This document shows, one piece after another, positions 8,432-16,761 of a stretch of 64,000 bases of DNA; the stretch's first letter is position 1, and every line of letters starts with the position of its first letter. A model generated the notes under the pieces. The model saw nothing but the letters and a program-made list of their open reading frames with translations. It had not been told where the DNA came from and made no database searches. The stretch lies in NCBI RefSeq assembly GCF_001429285.1, contig NZ_LMJJ01000043.1:457046-521045 (forward strand), in the 5' to 3' direction. The position numbers and the translations under genes were made by a program. The stretch comes from Ensifer sp. Root278 (GTDB lineage: Bacteria > Pseudomonadota > Alphaproteobacteria > Rhizobiales > Rhizobiaceae).

Positions 8432-9472
8432 TTGGCGACCCAAGCGAAAATCCCGGTCTTTGACGGACATAACGACGTGCTGTCGCGGCTTTGGCGTTCG
8501 CCGGGCGGTGCGCCGGAACGCCGCTTTCTCGACGGCGCCGATACCGGACACATCGATCTCGACAAGGCGGAGACGGGTGGCCTTGCCGGCGGTCTCTGTG
8601 CCGTCTACGTGGCTTCGCCGGGCCTGGCCAAGGACGGCAGCGGCGACTTTGCGACGCCCGATCAGCAAACCGCTCTCGAAGCTACTCTCGGTATGGCGAG
8701 CCTGTTGATGCGGATCGAGCGCCAGTCCGAGGGACGGCTGAAGATTTGCCGCAGTGCTGGCGATATTCGCGATGCCATGGCCAAGGGCACCTTTGCTGCG
8801 GTGTTGCATATCGAAGGCATCGAGGCTGTCGGCGCCGATCTCGATGCGCTCTATGTGCTCCATGCCGCCGGCCTGCGCACGCTTGGTCCCGTCTGGAGCC
8901 GGCCGAACATCTTTGCCTATGGCGTCCCTTTCCGTTTTCCCTCTTCGCCTGATATCGGTCCGGGCCTCAGCGAGGCCGGCAAGGATCTGGTGCGCGCCAG
9001 CAACGAGCTGAAGATCATGCTCGATCTTTCGCACATGAACGAGCAGGGCTTCTGGGATATCGCCGCGCTGTCGCAGGCGCCCCTGGTGGCGTCGCATTCC
9101 AACGTTCATGCGCTCTGCCCGCACAGCCGCAACCTGACGGACCGTCAGCTCGACGCGATCAAGGATACCGGCGGGCTCGCGGGTATCAATTTCGGCGTGC
9201 TGTTCCTGCGCGCCGACGGGACCAGGAACACGGACACGCCGCTCTCGCTCCTTGTCGACCACATCGACTATATCGTCGAGCGTATCGGTATTGACCATGT
9301 GGCACTCGGCTCTGACTTCGACGGTACGGCCATCCCTGCTGCGATGCGTAGCGCAGCCGACCTGCCTCTGCTTGTCGACCTTCTGCGGACACGCGGCTAT
9401 GACGAGGCGGCGCTCGCCAAGATCTGCCACGGCAACTGGCTCCGCGTGCTGGAGACGACCTGGGGCGCGTGA
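8432..9472 (+). CDS. Membrane dipeptidase-like M19 zinc peptidase
   Basis: 346 residues of the renal dipeptidase family (M19), amidohydrolase fold. Metal-ligand motifs: HND (13-15) in FDGHNDVL, a conserved Glu in HIEGIEA, HSN in the block around ASHSNVHALCPHSRN, and the SDFDG block. Family members hydrolyse dipeptides, often accepting a D-residue at the C-terminal side. The start is TTG 8432 with AGAAGG about 10 bases upstream; the family alignment begins at once with the HND block, which supports it. No signal peptide, so cytoplasmic. With the D-aminopeptidase and P1 peptidase it completes a peptide-hydrolysis set around one LysR regulator. Confidence 0.87.
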   Translation: MATQAKIPVFDGHNDVLSRLWRSPGGAPERRFLDGADTGHIDLDKAETGGLAGGLCAVYVASPGLAKDGSGDFATPDQQTALEATLGMASLLMRIERQSEGRLKICRSAGDIRDAMAKGTFAAVLHIEGIEAVGADLDALYVLHAAGLRTLGPVWSRPNIFAYGVPFRFPSSPDIGPGLSEAGKDLVRASNELKIMLDLSHMNEQGFWDIAALSQAPLVASHSNVHALCPHSRNLTDRQLDAIKDTGGLAGINFGVLFLRADGTRNTDTPLSLLVDHIDYIVERIGIDHVALGSDFDGTAIPAAMRSAADLPLLVDLLRTRGYDEAALAKICHGNWLRVLETTWGA

Positions 9473-9525
9473 GTTCCATTCGGAGCCACGTGTTCTCAAG
9501 CGGCCGAGCGTTTCAACGAAGGTCG

Positions 9526-10254
9526 CTAGGTTCTTGACGCTGCCGGCAGGGCTTCGAGCAGCACGCCGATCGCCGCATCGACGACGGCTGTGCGGCGATC
9601 CCTGGCGAAAAGCCCGTATTGGACGGCAAGCGGCTTCGGAACGCCTGACGAAGCGGGGAGCGCCCGCATCGTGCTCGCGCGCACGGCTTCTGGCGGAAGC
9701 AATCCAATGCCGAGCCCGTTCTCGATTGCGGCTTGAAGCGCCGTGATGCTCTGGCTCGTAAAGGTGATGCGGTGTTCCCGGCCCTGGTCCGCCAGCGTCT
9801 CGATCATGCGCCGGCGCCAGAGACAGGGCGCTGCGAATGCGACGAGGTCGACCGGTCGTGTCTCGTCGAACGCATAGTCCGTGGCGCAGACCCATTGCAG
9901 TTCGACGTTCCAGGTGGTGAGGGCGTCAGCCGTGACGACAGAGGTCGGCACGACCATGATGTCGAGTTCACCTTCGGGCCAGGTCCTTCCGAGCGCCACG
10001 CACTGCTCCACCACCACGTCGAGCCGGATCTCCGAATAGCCGCGCCGCAGCCGCCCGAGAGCCTCGGGCAGCGCCGTCGTCGCCACTTCCTCGGCAAGCC
10101 CGACCCGCACGCCACCGCTGAGATCGGCCTGTCGCAGCCGCGCGGCGGCTTCGTCGCCGAGCGCCAGCATGCGGGTCGCATATCCCAGGAACAGTTCGCC
10201 CTCGGGCGTCGGCACGACGCCGCGACCGCGCAAGAGCACAATGTGCCGGCCCAT
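9526..10254 (-). pseudogene. LysR-family regulator lacking its DNA-binding N-terminus
   Basis: The 242 visible codons hold the end of the linker helix (GVVPTPEGELF) and a complete effector-binding domain (from about SGGVRVGLAEEVATT to the stop). A LysR protein has ~300 residues, and the first ~55-60, carrying the whole helix-turn-helix, are absent. Homology stops at about 10254, exactly where the truncated quinone oxidoreductase on the other strand begins. An in-frame ATG further up (10266) adds only four residues from the neighbour's sequence. It cannot bind DNA as a LysR protein, so it is most probably a remnant. Confidence 0.75.
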
Positions 10255-10920
10255 TCCCTCGTGCATCTACCTGACGATATCGACTTCGAGACGGGTGCGG
10301 CGATGATGCTGAAGGGCCTGACGGCGCAATATCTCCTGCGCCGCACCTTCCGTGTCGAAGCTGGCCACACCGTCCTCGTCCATGCCGCCGCCGGCGGCGT
10401 CGGCCTTATCCTAACGCAATGGGCGAAGCACCTCGGTGCCACGGTCATCGGCACCGTCGGCTCACCTGAAAAGGCCAGGCTGGCGCGGGCGAATGGCGCA
10501 GACCACGTGATCGACTACAGCAGTTCGGGTTTCGCCGACCATGTCCGTGAGATCACCAAAGGCGAGGGCGTCGATGTCGTCTACGACGGCATCGGCAAGA
10601 CGACATTCGAAGGTTCGCTCGACAGCCTGCGCCCCTTCGGTCACTTCGTCAGTTTCGGCGCCGCCTCCGGCCCGATCCCGCCGTTCGACATCACGACGCT
10701 GGCGATAAAAGGGTCGCTTTACGCGACCTGGCCGCTGCTGCCGGCGCACTTGGCGCGGCGCGAGGACGTGCTTGCCATGAGCAAGGATCTCTTCGACGTC
10801 GTCGCGAGCGGCGCGGTCAAGATCCCCGTCCACGCGCGTCTGCCGCTTTCGGAGGCGGCCGAGGCGCATCGCCGGCTCGAGGGACGCCGGACGACGGGTG
10901 CCATGGTGCTGTTGCCTTAG
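10255..10920 (+). pseudogene. Quinone oxidoreductase (zinc-free MDR family) lacking its N-terminus
   Basis: 221 codons remain of a ~325-residue NADPH:quinone reductase. Present are LPDDIDFETGAAMMLKGLTAQYLL, the NADPH-binding motif AAAGGVG (about residues 45-51 of the fragment) and the C-terminal half of the catalytic domain ending at GAMVLLP. The first ~100 residues of the GroES-like domain are missing. The open frame continues upstream to 9733, but that part is antisense to the LysR remnant and has no homology to the family. There is no promoter or ribosome site of its own. It is read as one half of a deletion scar together with the LysR remnant. Confidence 0.75.
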
Positions 10921-10956
10921 CGTTTGGTGGCTCGACCTGTCGGGCCCCAGACGCTC

Positions 10957-11634
10957 CTAAAGGTCACGTCTTGCTGTCAGCCGGTTGTCGGCCCGCGTCA
11001 CCGCAAGGCTTTCGGCGGGGCTTCCCGACGGATCTCCGTCGCCGAACACATCCATGGTGCAGGTGTGCAGAATGGTGGTGGGCTCTTTCGTGTGGTTCCA
11101 CATCGTGTGGGTGCGCAGCGAAGGGAAGTGGGCGGAATCGCCGGCTTCCAGCACCATGCGTTCGCCGTCCACCTCCAGCGTCAAAGCCCCCTGGAGAATG
11201 AAGAAGATCTCTTCACCCTCGTGCGACATCGGCTCGCTGCGGTGGCCCGGCGGTTCGTGGATGATGGTGCTTCTGAGTACATTGCCGGGGAAGGACGCGG
11301 AGAGGCGTTCGTAGGAGACCGCGTTGCCGCGTTCTCCGCCGAGCCCATAGATCGGCCGGTGTTCGCGGCGGGTGAACGGTGTCGCCACCTTCGGTGGGTT
11401 GAGGAAGCTTCCCGCCTCGACCTTCAGCGTCCGGCAGACGGCGATCAGCGAGGTCAGTGACGGGACGGTGATGCCACGCTCGATCTGCGAAATGAAACCA
11501 ACGGAAAAGCCTGCCTCGTCGGCGACCTCCTGAAGGGTCATCTTCAGCGTCTTGCGCCGTTGGCGCAGGCGATCGCCGAGCGACGGCGCCTCTGCCTCGC
11601 CGGTAGATGCGCCGCTGGCATGTTCCGTCGTCAC
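10957..11634 (-). CDS. XRE-family regulator with C-terminal cupin
   Basis: 225 residues. The helix-turn-helix lies at about 20-75 (LGDRLRQRRKTLKMTLQEV, then GFSVGFISQIERG) and a cupin_2 domain at about 145-210 (GEEIFFILQGALTLEVDGE, ending HTMWNHT). Such XRE-cupin proteins usually control small-molecule catabolism or transport, with the cupin as ligand sensor. GTG start at 11634 with AAGGGGA seven bases upstream. The adjacent gene, 36 bases downstream on the opposite strand, is the truncated quinone oxidoreductase, so its former target may have been lost. Target genes are not evident here. Confidence 0.85.
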   Translation of the reverse strand: MTTEHASGASTGEAEAPSLGDRLRQRRKTLKMTLQEVADEAGFSVGFISQIERGITVPSLTSLIAVCRTLKVEAGSFLNPPKVATPFTRREHRPIYGLGGERGNAVSYERLSASFPGNVLRSTIIHEPPGHRSEPMSHEGEEIFFILQGALTLEVDGERMVLEAGDSAHFPSLRTHTMWNHTKEPTTILHTCTMDVFGDGDPSGSPAESLAVTRADNRLTARRDL

Positions 11635-11805
11635 TGTCTGTTCCCCTTATAGTCTCTCCTCAAGCTAGGGCGCGGCCCAATTTCCTGTCAATCGCTTTTA
11701 GGTATCCTAAAAATCATCCGCCGCAGCAGGAGGCCGGGAACGGCACAAGGCAAACTCCTCGCACATGATCGCCGAGGGCGCGAGGGGAGGGTTGCGCTGC
11801 ACGCC

Positions 11806-12054
11806 TCAAGGGCTGCTGCGCGGTTGCTCCACCGTCGCCGCCACGATCCGGCGCACCACCGGAAGAACCACGAGCAGACTCGGGAACGCGACCAGCCAGG
11901 AGAAGGCCCAGGCCTTGAGCCATAGCGCCAAGAGATCCGGCTGCAGGCCGCTGCCGCTGGCCGTCGAGACAAAGGAGACGATGGCGGACATCAGCACGGA
12001 AAGGACCAGCGGCATGACGATCGCCTGGTATCGATGGGGGAGCTTCTTTGGCAT
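11806..12054 (-). CDS. DUF2798 small membrane protein
   Basis: 82 residues with two hydrophobic helices (about 12-32 and 46-70) and the DUF2798 pattern: a charged start MPKKLPHRYQ, LVLSVLMSAIVSFVST, then WAFSWLVAFPSLLVVLPVVRRIV. An inner-membrane protein of unknown role. GGAG lies about 8 bases before the ATG. It is downstream of the NmrA-like gene on the same strand, 57 bases away, and may be co-transcribed. Two longer frames on other strands over the same bases are judged coding shadows because only this frame gives a recognised family. Confidence 0.7.
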   Translation of the reverse strand: MPKKLPHRYQAIVMPLVLSVLMSAIVSFVSTASGSGLQPDLLALWLKAWAFSWLVAFPSLLVVLPVVRRIVAATVEQPRSSP

Positions 12055-12111
12055 AGGGATGACTCCAGGATTTCGAAAAAGAAAGGGAACGGCGCCGGAC
12101 AGTCCTTGTTG

Positions 12112-12981
12112 CTAGGCTTGCGCCAACTCACAGATGAAGCCTTCGAGGCTGCGGGGGGCACGCTGAAGCGTCGCGCGGAGCGTCAGGCTGTTTCCACCGA
12201 GACCGACATCCGAGTAGTGGGCGTGGACCTTGGCCAGCAGGTCCAGTTGGTGGTCGGTGTACTTGGCGCGGATCGGTTTCGCCCAGTCGTGGAAGCCGAT
12301 GTTTCCGGCGACGATCGGCCGCCCGAGCGCTTCGCTCATCATGCGGGCGATTTCCTCACGGTTGTGCCGTCCTTCGGCGCAGAGCTCGAGCGTTGCATAG
12401 GCGAGGCGATCCTCGGTCAGTGCAATTGCCGCGACCTCGGCGACGTCCCGGTAGTCGACCCGGGCGATGCGCGTCGTCGTCGGGAACGGCTCGGCGAAGG
12501 TGCCGGTTGCAAGCACACTTGGCCAGGCCGGGCGGAGGTTCTGCATGAAGTTTGCCGGATGCAGGATGGTGTATTCGAGCGGTGACGAATAGAGCGCGTC
12601 CTCCACCGGGATCTTGGCCGCATGGTTCTTCAGCCGGACATGGGTCGGCTGGATGACCGAGGAAAAGACGAACTTGCTGACGCCGGTACGCGCGGCGGCA
12701 TCGACCATCGACACGCCCATCGCCGCTTCATCCGGGGCAAAGGCAGGCCCGATATGGAAGACGCCGGCAGCGCCTTCGAGTGCCCGGTCGAGGCTGCCGC
12801 GCTCACGCAGATCGCCGATCGCGATTTCGGATGCGCCCAGCGATTTCGCCAGCGCGCCATGCGTCTCATCGCGGATCAGGGCGCGAACCTTGGCGCCGCG
12901 CCGCGCCAGTTCCGGAACGACGAGACCGGCAAAGCGACCGGTGGCGCCGACAACGAGGATCGTATTGGAGCGCTGGTTCAT
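12112..12981 (-). CDS. NmrA-like NAD(P)-binding protein (atypical SDR)
   Basis: 289 residues with an N-terminal Rossmann fold: the glycine motif VVGATGRFAG at about 10-19, then a basic residue after strand 2 (RALIRD), which favours NADPH. The NmrA/HSCARG group includes redox sensors and NADPH:quinone reductases of the QorB type; the catalytic Tyr-Lys of classical SDRs is not evident. It is divergent from a LysR regulator at 13095 in the layout common for quinone- or electrophile-induced reductases. That role is inference. AAAGG precedes the ATG. Confidence 0.8.
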   Translation of the reverse strand: MNQRSNTILVVGATGRFAGLVVPELARRGAKVRALIRDETHGALAKSLGASEIAIGDLRERGSLDRALEGAAGVFHIGPAFAPDEAAMGVSMVDAAARTGVSKFVFSSVIQPTHVRLKNHAAKIPVEDALYSSPLEYTILHPANFMQNLRPAWPSVLATGTFAEPFPTTTRIARVDYRDVAEVAAIALTEDRLAYATLELCAEGRHNREEIARMMSEALGRPIVAGNIGFHDWAKPIRAKYTDHQLDLLAKVHAHYSDVGLGGNSLTLRATLQRAPRSLEGFICELAQA

Positions 12982-13094
12982 CTGGGTCTGCCTTTCGTGC
13001 CGCCGAGAAGTGATGACTTCAAGCTAATGAGGCACAAGGCGGCGGACAATCGACGTGAAATGTGATTTATTCTCCCGGAAAACGGGATTATCGC

Positions 13095-13988
13095 ATGAGC
13101 CGCATCGAAGATCTGGAAGCCTTTATGGCGATCGTCGAACAGGGTAGCCTGACGGCGGCTGCGAAACGGCTGGGGCGCCCGCTCCAGACCGTCAGCCGGT
13201 CGCTCGCCATGCTTGAGGACGACGTCGGTGTTGAACTGGTGCATCGCACGACCCGCCGCTCGATGCCGAGCGAGGCGGGCGAGAGCTTCTATCAGCGCAT
13301 CAAGCCGGCGGTGGAGGAGATCCACGAGGCGCGCGAGGAGGCGGCGCAGCGCCGGTCCGAGCCGTCAGGCGTGCTGCGCCTCGGGGCGCCCAATCTGTTT
13401 GCGCCGCGGTTCCTGATGCCAATCATCGCCGAATACATGGCGAAGTATCCTGCGGTCGAGGTGGACCTCGACCTTTCCGATGCGTTCGTCGACCTCGCCG
13501 GGAGCGGGCTCGACCTCGTGGTGCGGATCGGGGATCTCGCGGATTCGGGACTGACAAGCAAACGCCTGGGTGCGCTTCGGCGGGTCGTCTTCGGTTCGCC
13601 CTCCTATTTCGCGCGCTTCGGTCGGCCTTCACATCCGCTGGAACTGGCCGAGCATCGTTGTGTCACGCGCACGGGCGACGAGCGACCTGGCGCCTGGATG
13701 TTCACCATCGACGGTCGGGCTCGTGCGGTCAAAGTCACCGGCGCGTTTCGCACGAATTCGATGAACACGATCTACTCGGCGGTGGAGGTAGGTCTCGGCC
13801 TTGGCTACTCCCCGCTCTGGCAGATCAAGCACCTGATCGACGCGGGCAAGGTCGAAATCGTCCTTGAAGACTTTGAGCCCGCTCCGGTGCCGATCCACGC
13901 GCTTTGGCTCGAGGGGCGGAGCCCTTCGGCAAAAATCCGTTACTTTCTCGATCTGCTCGGCGAGCGGCTGAAGCTCGACCGCCTTTAG
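13095..13988 (+). CDS. LysR-family regulator (CrgA-like group)
   Basis: 297 residues from ATG 13095. The helix-turn-helix is at the N-terminus (MSRIEDLEAFMAIVEQGSLTAAAKRL) and the effector domain follows from about residue 90. The upstream in-frame start at 13062 is rejected because it adds 11 residues before the normal family start. A 5-base inverted repeat TCCCG/CGGGA (13073-13087) lies just before the ATG and overlaps the weak GGGA ribosome site, a possible autoregulatory site. Divergent from the NmrA-like gene, 113 bases away, and likely its regulator. Confidence 0.87.
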   Translation: MSRIEDLEAFMAIVEQGSLTAAAKRLGRPLQTVSRSLAMLEDDVGVELVHRTTRRSMPSEAGESFYQRIKPAVEEIHEAREEAAQRRSEPSGVLRLGAPNLFAPRFLMPIIAEYMAKYPAVEVDLDLSDAFVDLAGSGLDLVVRIGDLADSGLTSKRLGALRRVVFGSPSYFARFGRPSHPLELAEHRCVTRTGDERPGAWMFTIDGRARAVKVTGAFRTNSMNTIYSAVEVGLGLGYSPLWQIKHLIDAGKVEIVLEDFEPAPVPIHALWLEGRSPSAKIRYFLDLLGERLKLDRL

Positions 13989-14039
13989 AGCGGGCGAGGC
14001 CGTTTCTCTGCCGGCACCGCCCTTAACGTGTGAAGCTGC

Positions 14040-14903
14040 CTATTTCGCGAACTTCTTGGCGCCGGCGACGCAGAGCACGATGGCGCCGGTGGTTGCAAGC
14101 ATGGCCCAGCTCACCGGCTCTCCCAGAAGCGTCGCTGCAAGTGCCAGGCCGAAGAAGGGCTGCAGAAGCTGCAGTTGGCCGACGCCGGCAACGCCGCCGA
14201 GCGCGAGGCCGCGATACCAGAAGACGAAGCCGACGAGCATGCTGAACACCGAGACATAAGCGAGGCCCGTCCAGGCGCCATGCGTGACCGTCGCGAAGGA
14301 GGAAGGCAGCGTGAAGAGCGTGAGCGCGAGCATGATCGGCAGCGACAGGACCAGCGCCCAGCAGATGACCTGCCAGCCGCCAAGCTTGCGCGAGAGGCTG
14401 GCGCCCTCGGCGTAGCCGAGGCCGCAGAGGATGATGGCGCCGAGCATCAGGAGGTCGCCGATGGGCGACGCGGCGAAGCCCTGGACCAGCGCGAAGCCCA
14501 CCACTGCGGCGCTGCCGAGGGAGGAAAAAAGCCAGAAAGCCGGGCGTGGCCGCTCGCCGGCGCGCAACACGCCGAAGATCGCAGTCGCCAACGGCAGCAG
14601 GCCGACGAAGACGATCAGATGCGCCGAGGTCACGTGCTGCAAGGCCAGGGCGGTCAAAAGCGGGAAACCGAGCACGACGCCAAAGGCGACAATCGCCAGA
14701 GAAACGAGATCGGCCCGAGCTGGACGCGGCTGACGGAAGATCAGAAGCAGCGCGAGCGCGAGCAGGCCGGCGATCGCCGCGCGCGCCACCGTCAGAAACA
14801 CCGGATCGAAATCCATCACTGCGACGCGTGTCGCAGGCAGTGACCCGCTGAAGATCAGCACCCCGAGAAAACCGCTCATCCAACCGTCTGCCGTCTTGTC
14901 CAT
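14040..14903 (-). CDS. EamA/DMT-family transporter
   Basis: 287 residues with ten predicted membrane helices in two EamA repeats (about 10-135 and 150-280). An inner-membrane exporter or importer of metabolites of the drug/metabolite superfamily; substrate unknown. The start is ATG 14903 with AAAGGAG eight bases upstream; a longer frame to 15011 would read through the neighbour's operator. It is divergent from a MocR regulator, a pairing in which the regulator commonly senses an amino acid or amine through PLP and controls the exporter. Confidence 0.85.
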   Translation of the reverse strand: MDKTADGWMSGFLGVLIFSGSLPATRVAVMDFDPVFLTVARAAIAGLLALALLLIFRQPRPARADLVSLAIVAFGVVLGFPLLTALALQHVTSAHLIVFVGLLPLATAIFGVLRAGERPRPAFWLFSSLGSAAVVGFALVQGFAASPIGDLLMLGAIILCGLGYAEGASLSRKLGGWQVICWALVLSLPIMLALTLFTLPSSFATVTHGAWTGLAYVSVFSMLVGFVFWYRGLALGGVAGVGQLQLLQPFFGLALAATLLGEPVSWAMLATTGAIVLCVAGAKKFAK

Positions 14904-14963
14904 CGCATGCTCCTTTTTCGCCTGTATCGGCCGAGGAGGGTGGTCTTGCCAGAGACAATGCGG

Positions 14964-14983
14964 TACAGTTTTGCCAAACTGTA
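14964..14983. promoter_or_regulatory. Perfect inverted repeat, likely MocR operator
   Basis: TACAGTTT (14964-14971) and AAACTGTA (14976-14983) form a perfect 8-base inverted repeat around TGCC. It ends immediately before ATG 14984 of the MocR gene and lies 60 bases upstream of the EamA start. Placement between divergent genes and over the MocR start suggests autorepression plus control of the transporter. Confidence 0.6.
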
Positions 14984-16426
14984 ATGGACGATTGGGCAGT
15001 ACGGATGACAATGCTGGAGCTTGGGATCGGCAGCGAAACGCTGCTCGAAGGCGTGATGGCGACGATCCGGCAGCGGATCTCGGGGCGCGTTCTCACACCT
15101 GGCGCGAAGCTTCCGTCCATCCGCGCCTTCGCCAAGACCATGCGCGTTTCCAAATCGACCGTCGTCGAGGCCTATGAGCGGCTGGTGGCGGAAGGCGTCA
15201 TTCGCTCGAAACCGGGCGCGGGTTTCTTTGTCTCGGCGCCGCTGGCGCCCTTGTCGCTGGCCGAGATTGGGCCGCGGCTCGACCGGGCCGTCGATCCGCT
15301 CTGGGTATCGCGCCAGGCGCTGGAAACGGGCGACAACGTGCTGAAACCGGGCTGCGGCTGGTTGCCGCCGAGCTGGATGCCGGAGACGGCAATCCGCCGC
15401 GCGCTCAAGTCCGCAGCCAGGCTGGAGGCGAGCGGGCTGACGGACTATGGAACGCCGCTTGGCCATCGGCCGCTGCGCCAGCTTCTGGCACGACGTCTCG
15501 GCGAACATGGGGTCGAGGCGTCACCCGATCAGATCATCCTGACGGAATCGGGAACGCAGGCGATCGACCTTCTCTGTCGCTTCCTGCTCGAGCCCGGCGA
15601 TACGGTCGTGGTCGACGATCCCTGCTATTTCAATTTCCATGCCTTGCTGCGCGCCCACCGGGCTGAGGTGGTGAGCGTGCCCTATACGCCCTCGGGGCCC
15701 GATCTGGAAAAATTCGCCGAGGTGCTGGCGGCGCATCGGCCGCGGCTCTACATCACCAATTCCGCTCTCCATAACCCGACAGGCGCCACACTCTCTCCTG
15801 TCGTCGCCCATCGGCTGCTCAAGCTTGCCGAGCAGGCGGGGCTGACGATCATCGAGGATGATATCTTCGCGGATTTCGAGCATACGCCGGCGCCACGGCT
15901 CGCCGCCTTCGACGGGCTCGATCGTGTCGTACAGATCGGCAGCTTTTCCAAGACCCTCTCCGCCTCGATGCGCTGCGGCTTCATCGCCGCGCCGCGCGAC
16001 TGGATCGAAGGGCTCATCGACCTGAAGATCGCCACCACCTTCGGCGGGCCGAGCCTTGCGGCGGAGCTGGTTTTTTCGATGCTCAAGGATGGCAGCTATC
16101 GCAAGCACATGGAGGCGCTGCGCCAGCGTCTGGCCCGCGTCATGAGCGAGACGGCGGCGCGGCTCGGTGTCATCGACATCAAGCCATGGATCGAGCCGCA
16201 GGCCGGGATGTTCCTCTGGTGCTGCTTGCCCGATGGTGTCGATGCGGCCGACGTGGCACAGAAGGCGCTGCAGCAGGAGATCGTGCTGGCGCCCGGCAAC
16301 GTCTTTTCCCATGCCGGCACGGCCAACGGCTTCATGCGCTTCAACGTCTCCCAATGCGAGGATGAGCGGCTTTTCAAAATTCTGCCCCTGATCATGCGCC
16401 AATGCGGTGTCGGGCGCGCAGGCTGA
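14984..16426 (+). CDS. MocR-family regulator (GntR helix-turn-helix fused to aminotransferase domain)
   Basis: 480 residues. A GntR-type winged helix spans about 20-95 (PGAKLPSIRAFAKTMRVSKS, then YERLVAEGVIRSKPGAGFFV). An aminotransferase class I fold spans about 120-475, with NPTGATLS and SFSKTLSASMRCGF, the latter holding the PLP-binding Lys. MocR proteins use PLP and an amino compound as effector and do not transaminate in vivo as far as known. ATG 14984 abuts the operator; ATGs at 15005 and 15011 are alternatives that leave the operator wholly in the leader. It faces an EamA transporter, the likely target. Confidence 0.87.
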   Translation: MDDWAVRMTMLELGIGSETLLEGVMATIRQRISGRVLTPGAKLPSIRAFAKTMRVSKSTVVEAYERLVAEGVIRSKPGAGFFVSAPLAPLSLAEIGPRLDRAVDPLWVSRQALETGDNVLKPGCGWLPPSWMPETAIRRALKSAARLEASGLTDYGTPLGHRPLRQLLARRLGEHGVEASPDQIILTESGTQAIDLLCRFLLEPGDTVVVDDPCYFNFHALLRAHRAEVVSVPYTPSGPDLEKFAEVLAAHRPRLYITNSALHNPTGATLSPVVAHRLLKLAEQAGLTIIEDDIFADFEHTPAPRLAAFDGLDRVVQIGSFSKTLSASMRCGFIAAPRDWIEGLIDLKIATTFGGPSLAAELVFSMLKDGSYRKHMEALRQRLARVMSETAARLGVIDIKPWIEPQAGMFLWCCLPDGVDAADVAQKALQQEIVLAPGNVFSHAGTANGFMRFNVSQCEDERLFKILPLIMRQCGVGRAG

Positions 16427-16444
16427 GCAGACCGGCGTGCTGAA

Positions 16445-16482
16445 GGCGATTGCTCGTTTTAGAGGCAATCGCCGGCGATTGC
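16445..16482. repeat. Triple inverted motif in the mocR-glnII gap
   Basis: GGCGATTGC (16445-16453), its reverse complement GCAATCGCC (16465-16473) and GGCGATTGC again (16474-16482) follow one another. The middle copy can pair with either neighbour. The last two form a perfect 18-base palindrome. There is no following T run, so a plain terminator for the MocR gene is not clear; a protein site is possible. Confidence 0.4.
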
Positions 16483-16655
16483 TGGGGAAGGGCCGTTGAT
16501 CTCAGCCTTGCCACTTTGCTTTGCCGCGGAGTTGGGCAGGTTTTGCCTATTTTTTGCGCAATGAGCTTCTTCCTTGCGCTGTAGCGTCTGCTCGCCGGGG
16601 CTCCTGCCTGCCGCCAAACGCAAGTTTCTCTGGATTCTCGGCGCTGAATTCTAGT

Positions 16656-16671
16656 TGGCACGATTAATGCT
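16656..16671 (+). promoter_or_regulatory. Sigma-54 (RpoN) -24/-12 promoter of glnII
   Basis: TGGCACG, four bases, then ATGCT matches the consensus TGGCACGNNNNTTGCW except for one base. GG (16657-16658) and GC (16669-16670) have the required 10 bases between them. It lies 90 bases before the glnII start. The rest of the 335-base gap (16427-16761) holds the triple inverted motif and no gene. GlnII of rhizobia is known to be under NtrC and RpoN; no confident NtrC box was found by eye. Confidence 0.8.
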
Positions 16672-16761
16672 TCTTAACGGGCATCGGTCGTCGGGCAGCC
16701 GATCTGGATTGCCCAGCCGCTTCGGAACCCAGCCATTCCTGGCGTCATGTGAGAGAACGAA

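Noticed and set aside
9733..10254. N-terminal extension of the quinone oxidoreductase frame
   Set aside because: These bases encode the LysR effector domain on the other strand; the extension does not look like a GroES-like domain.
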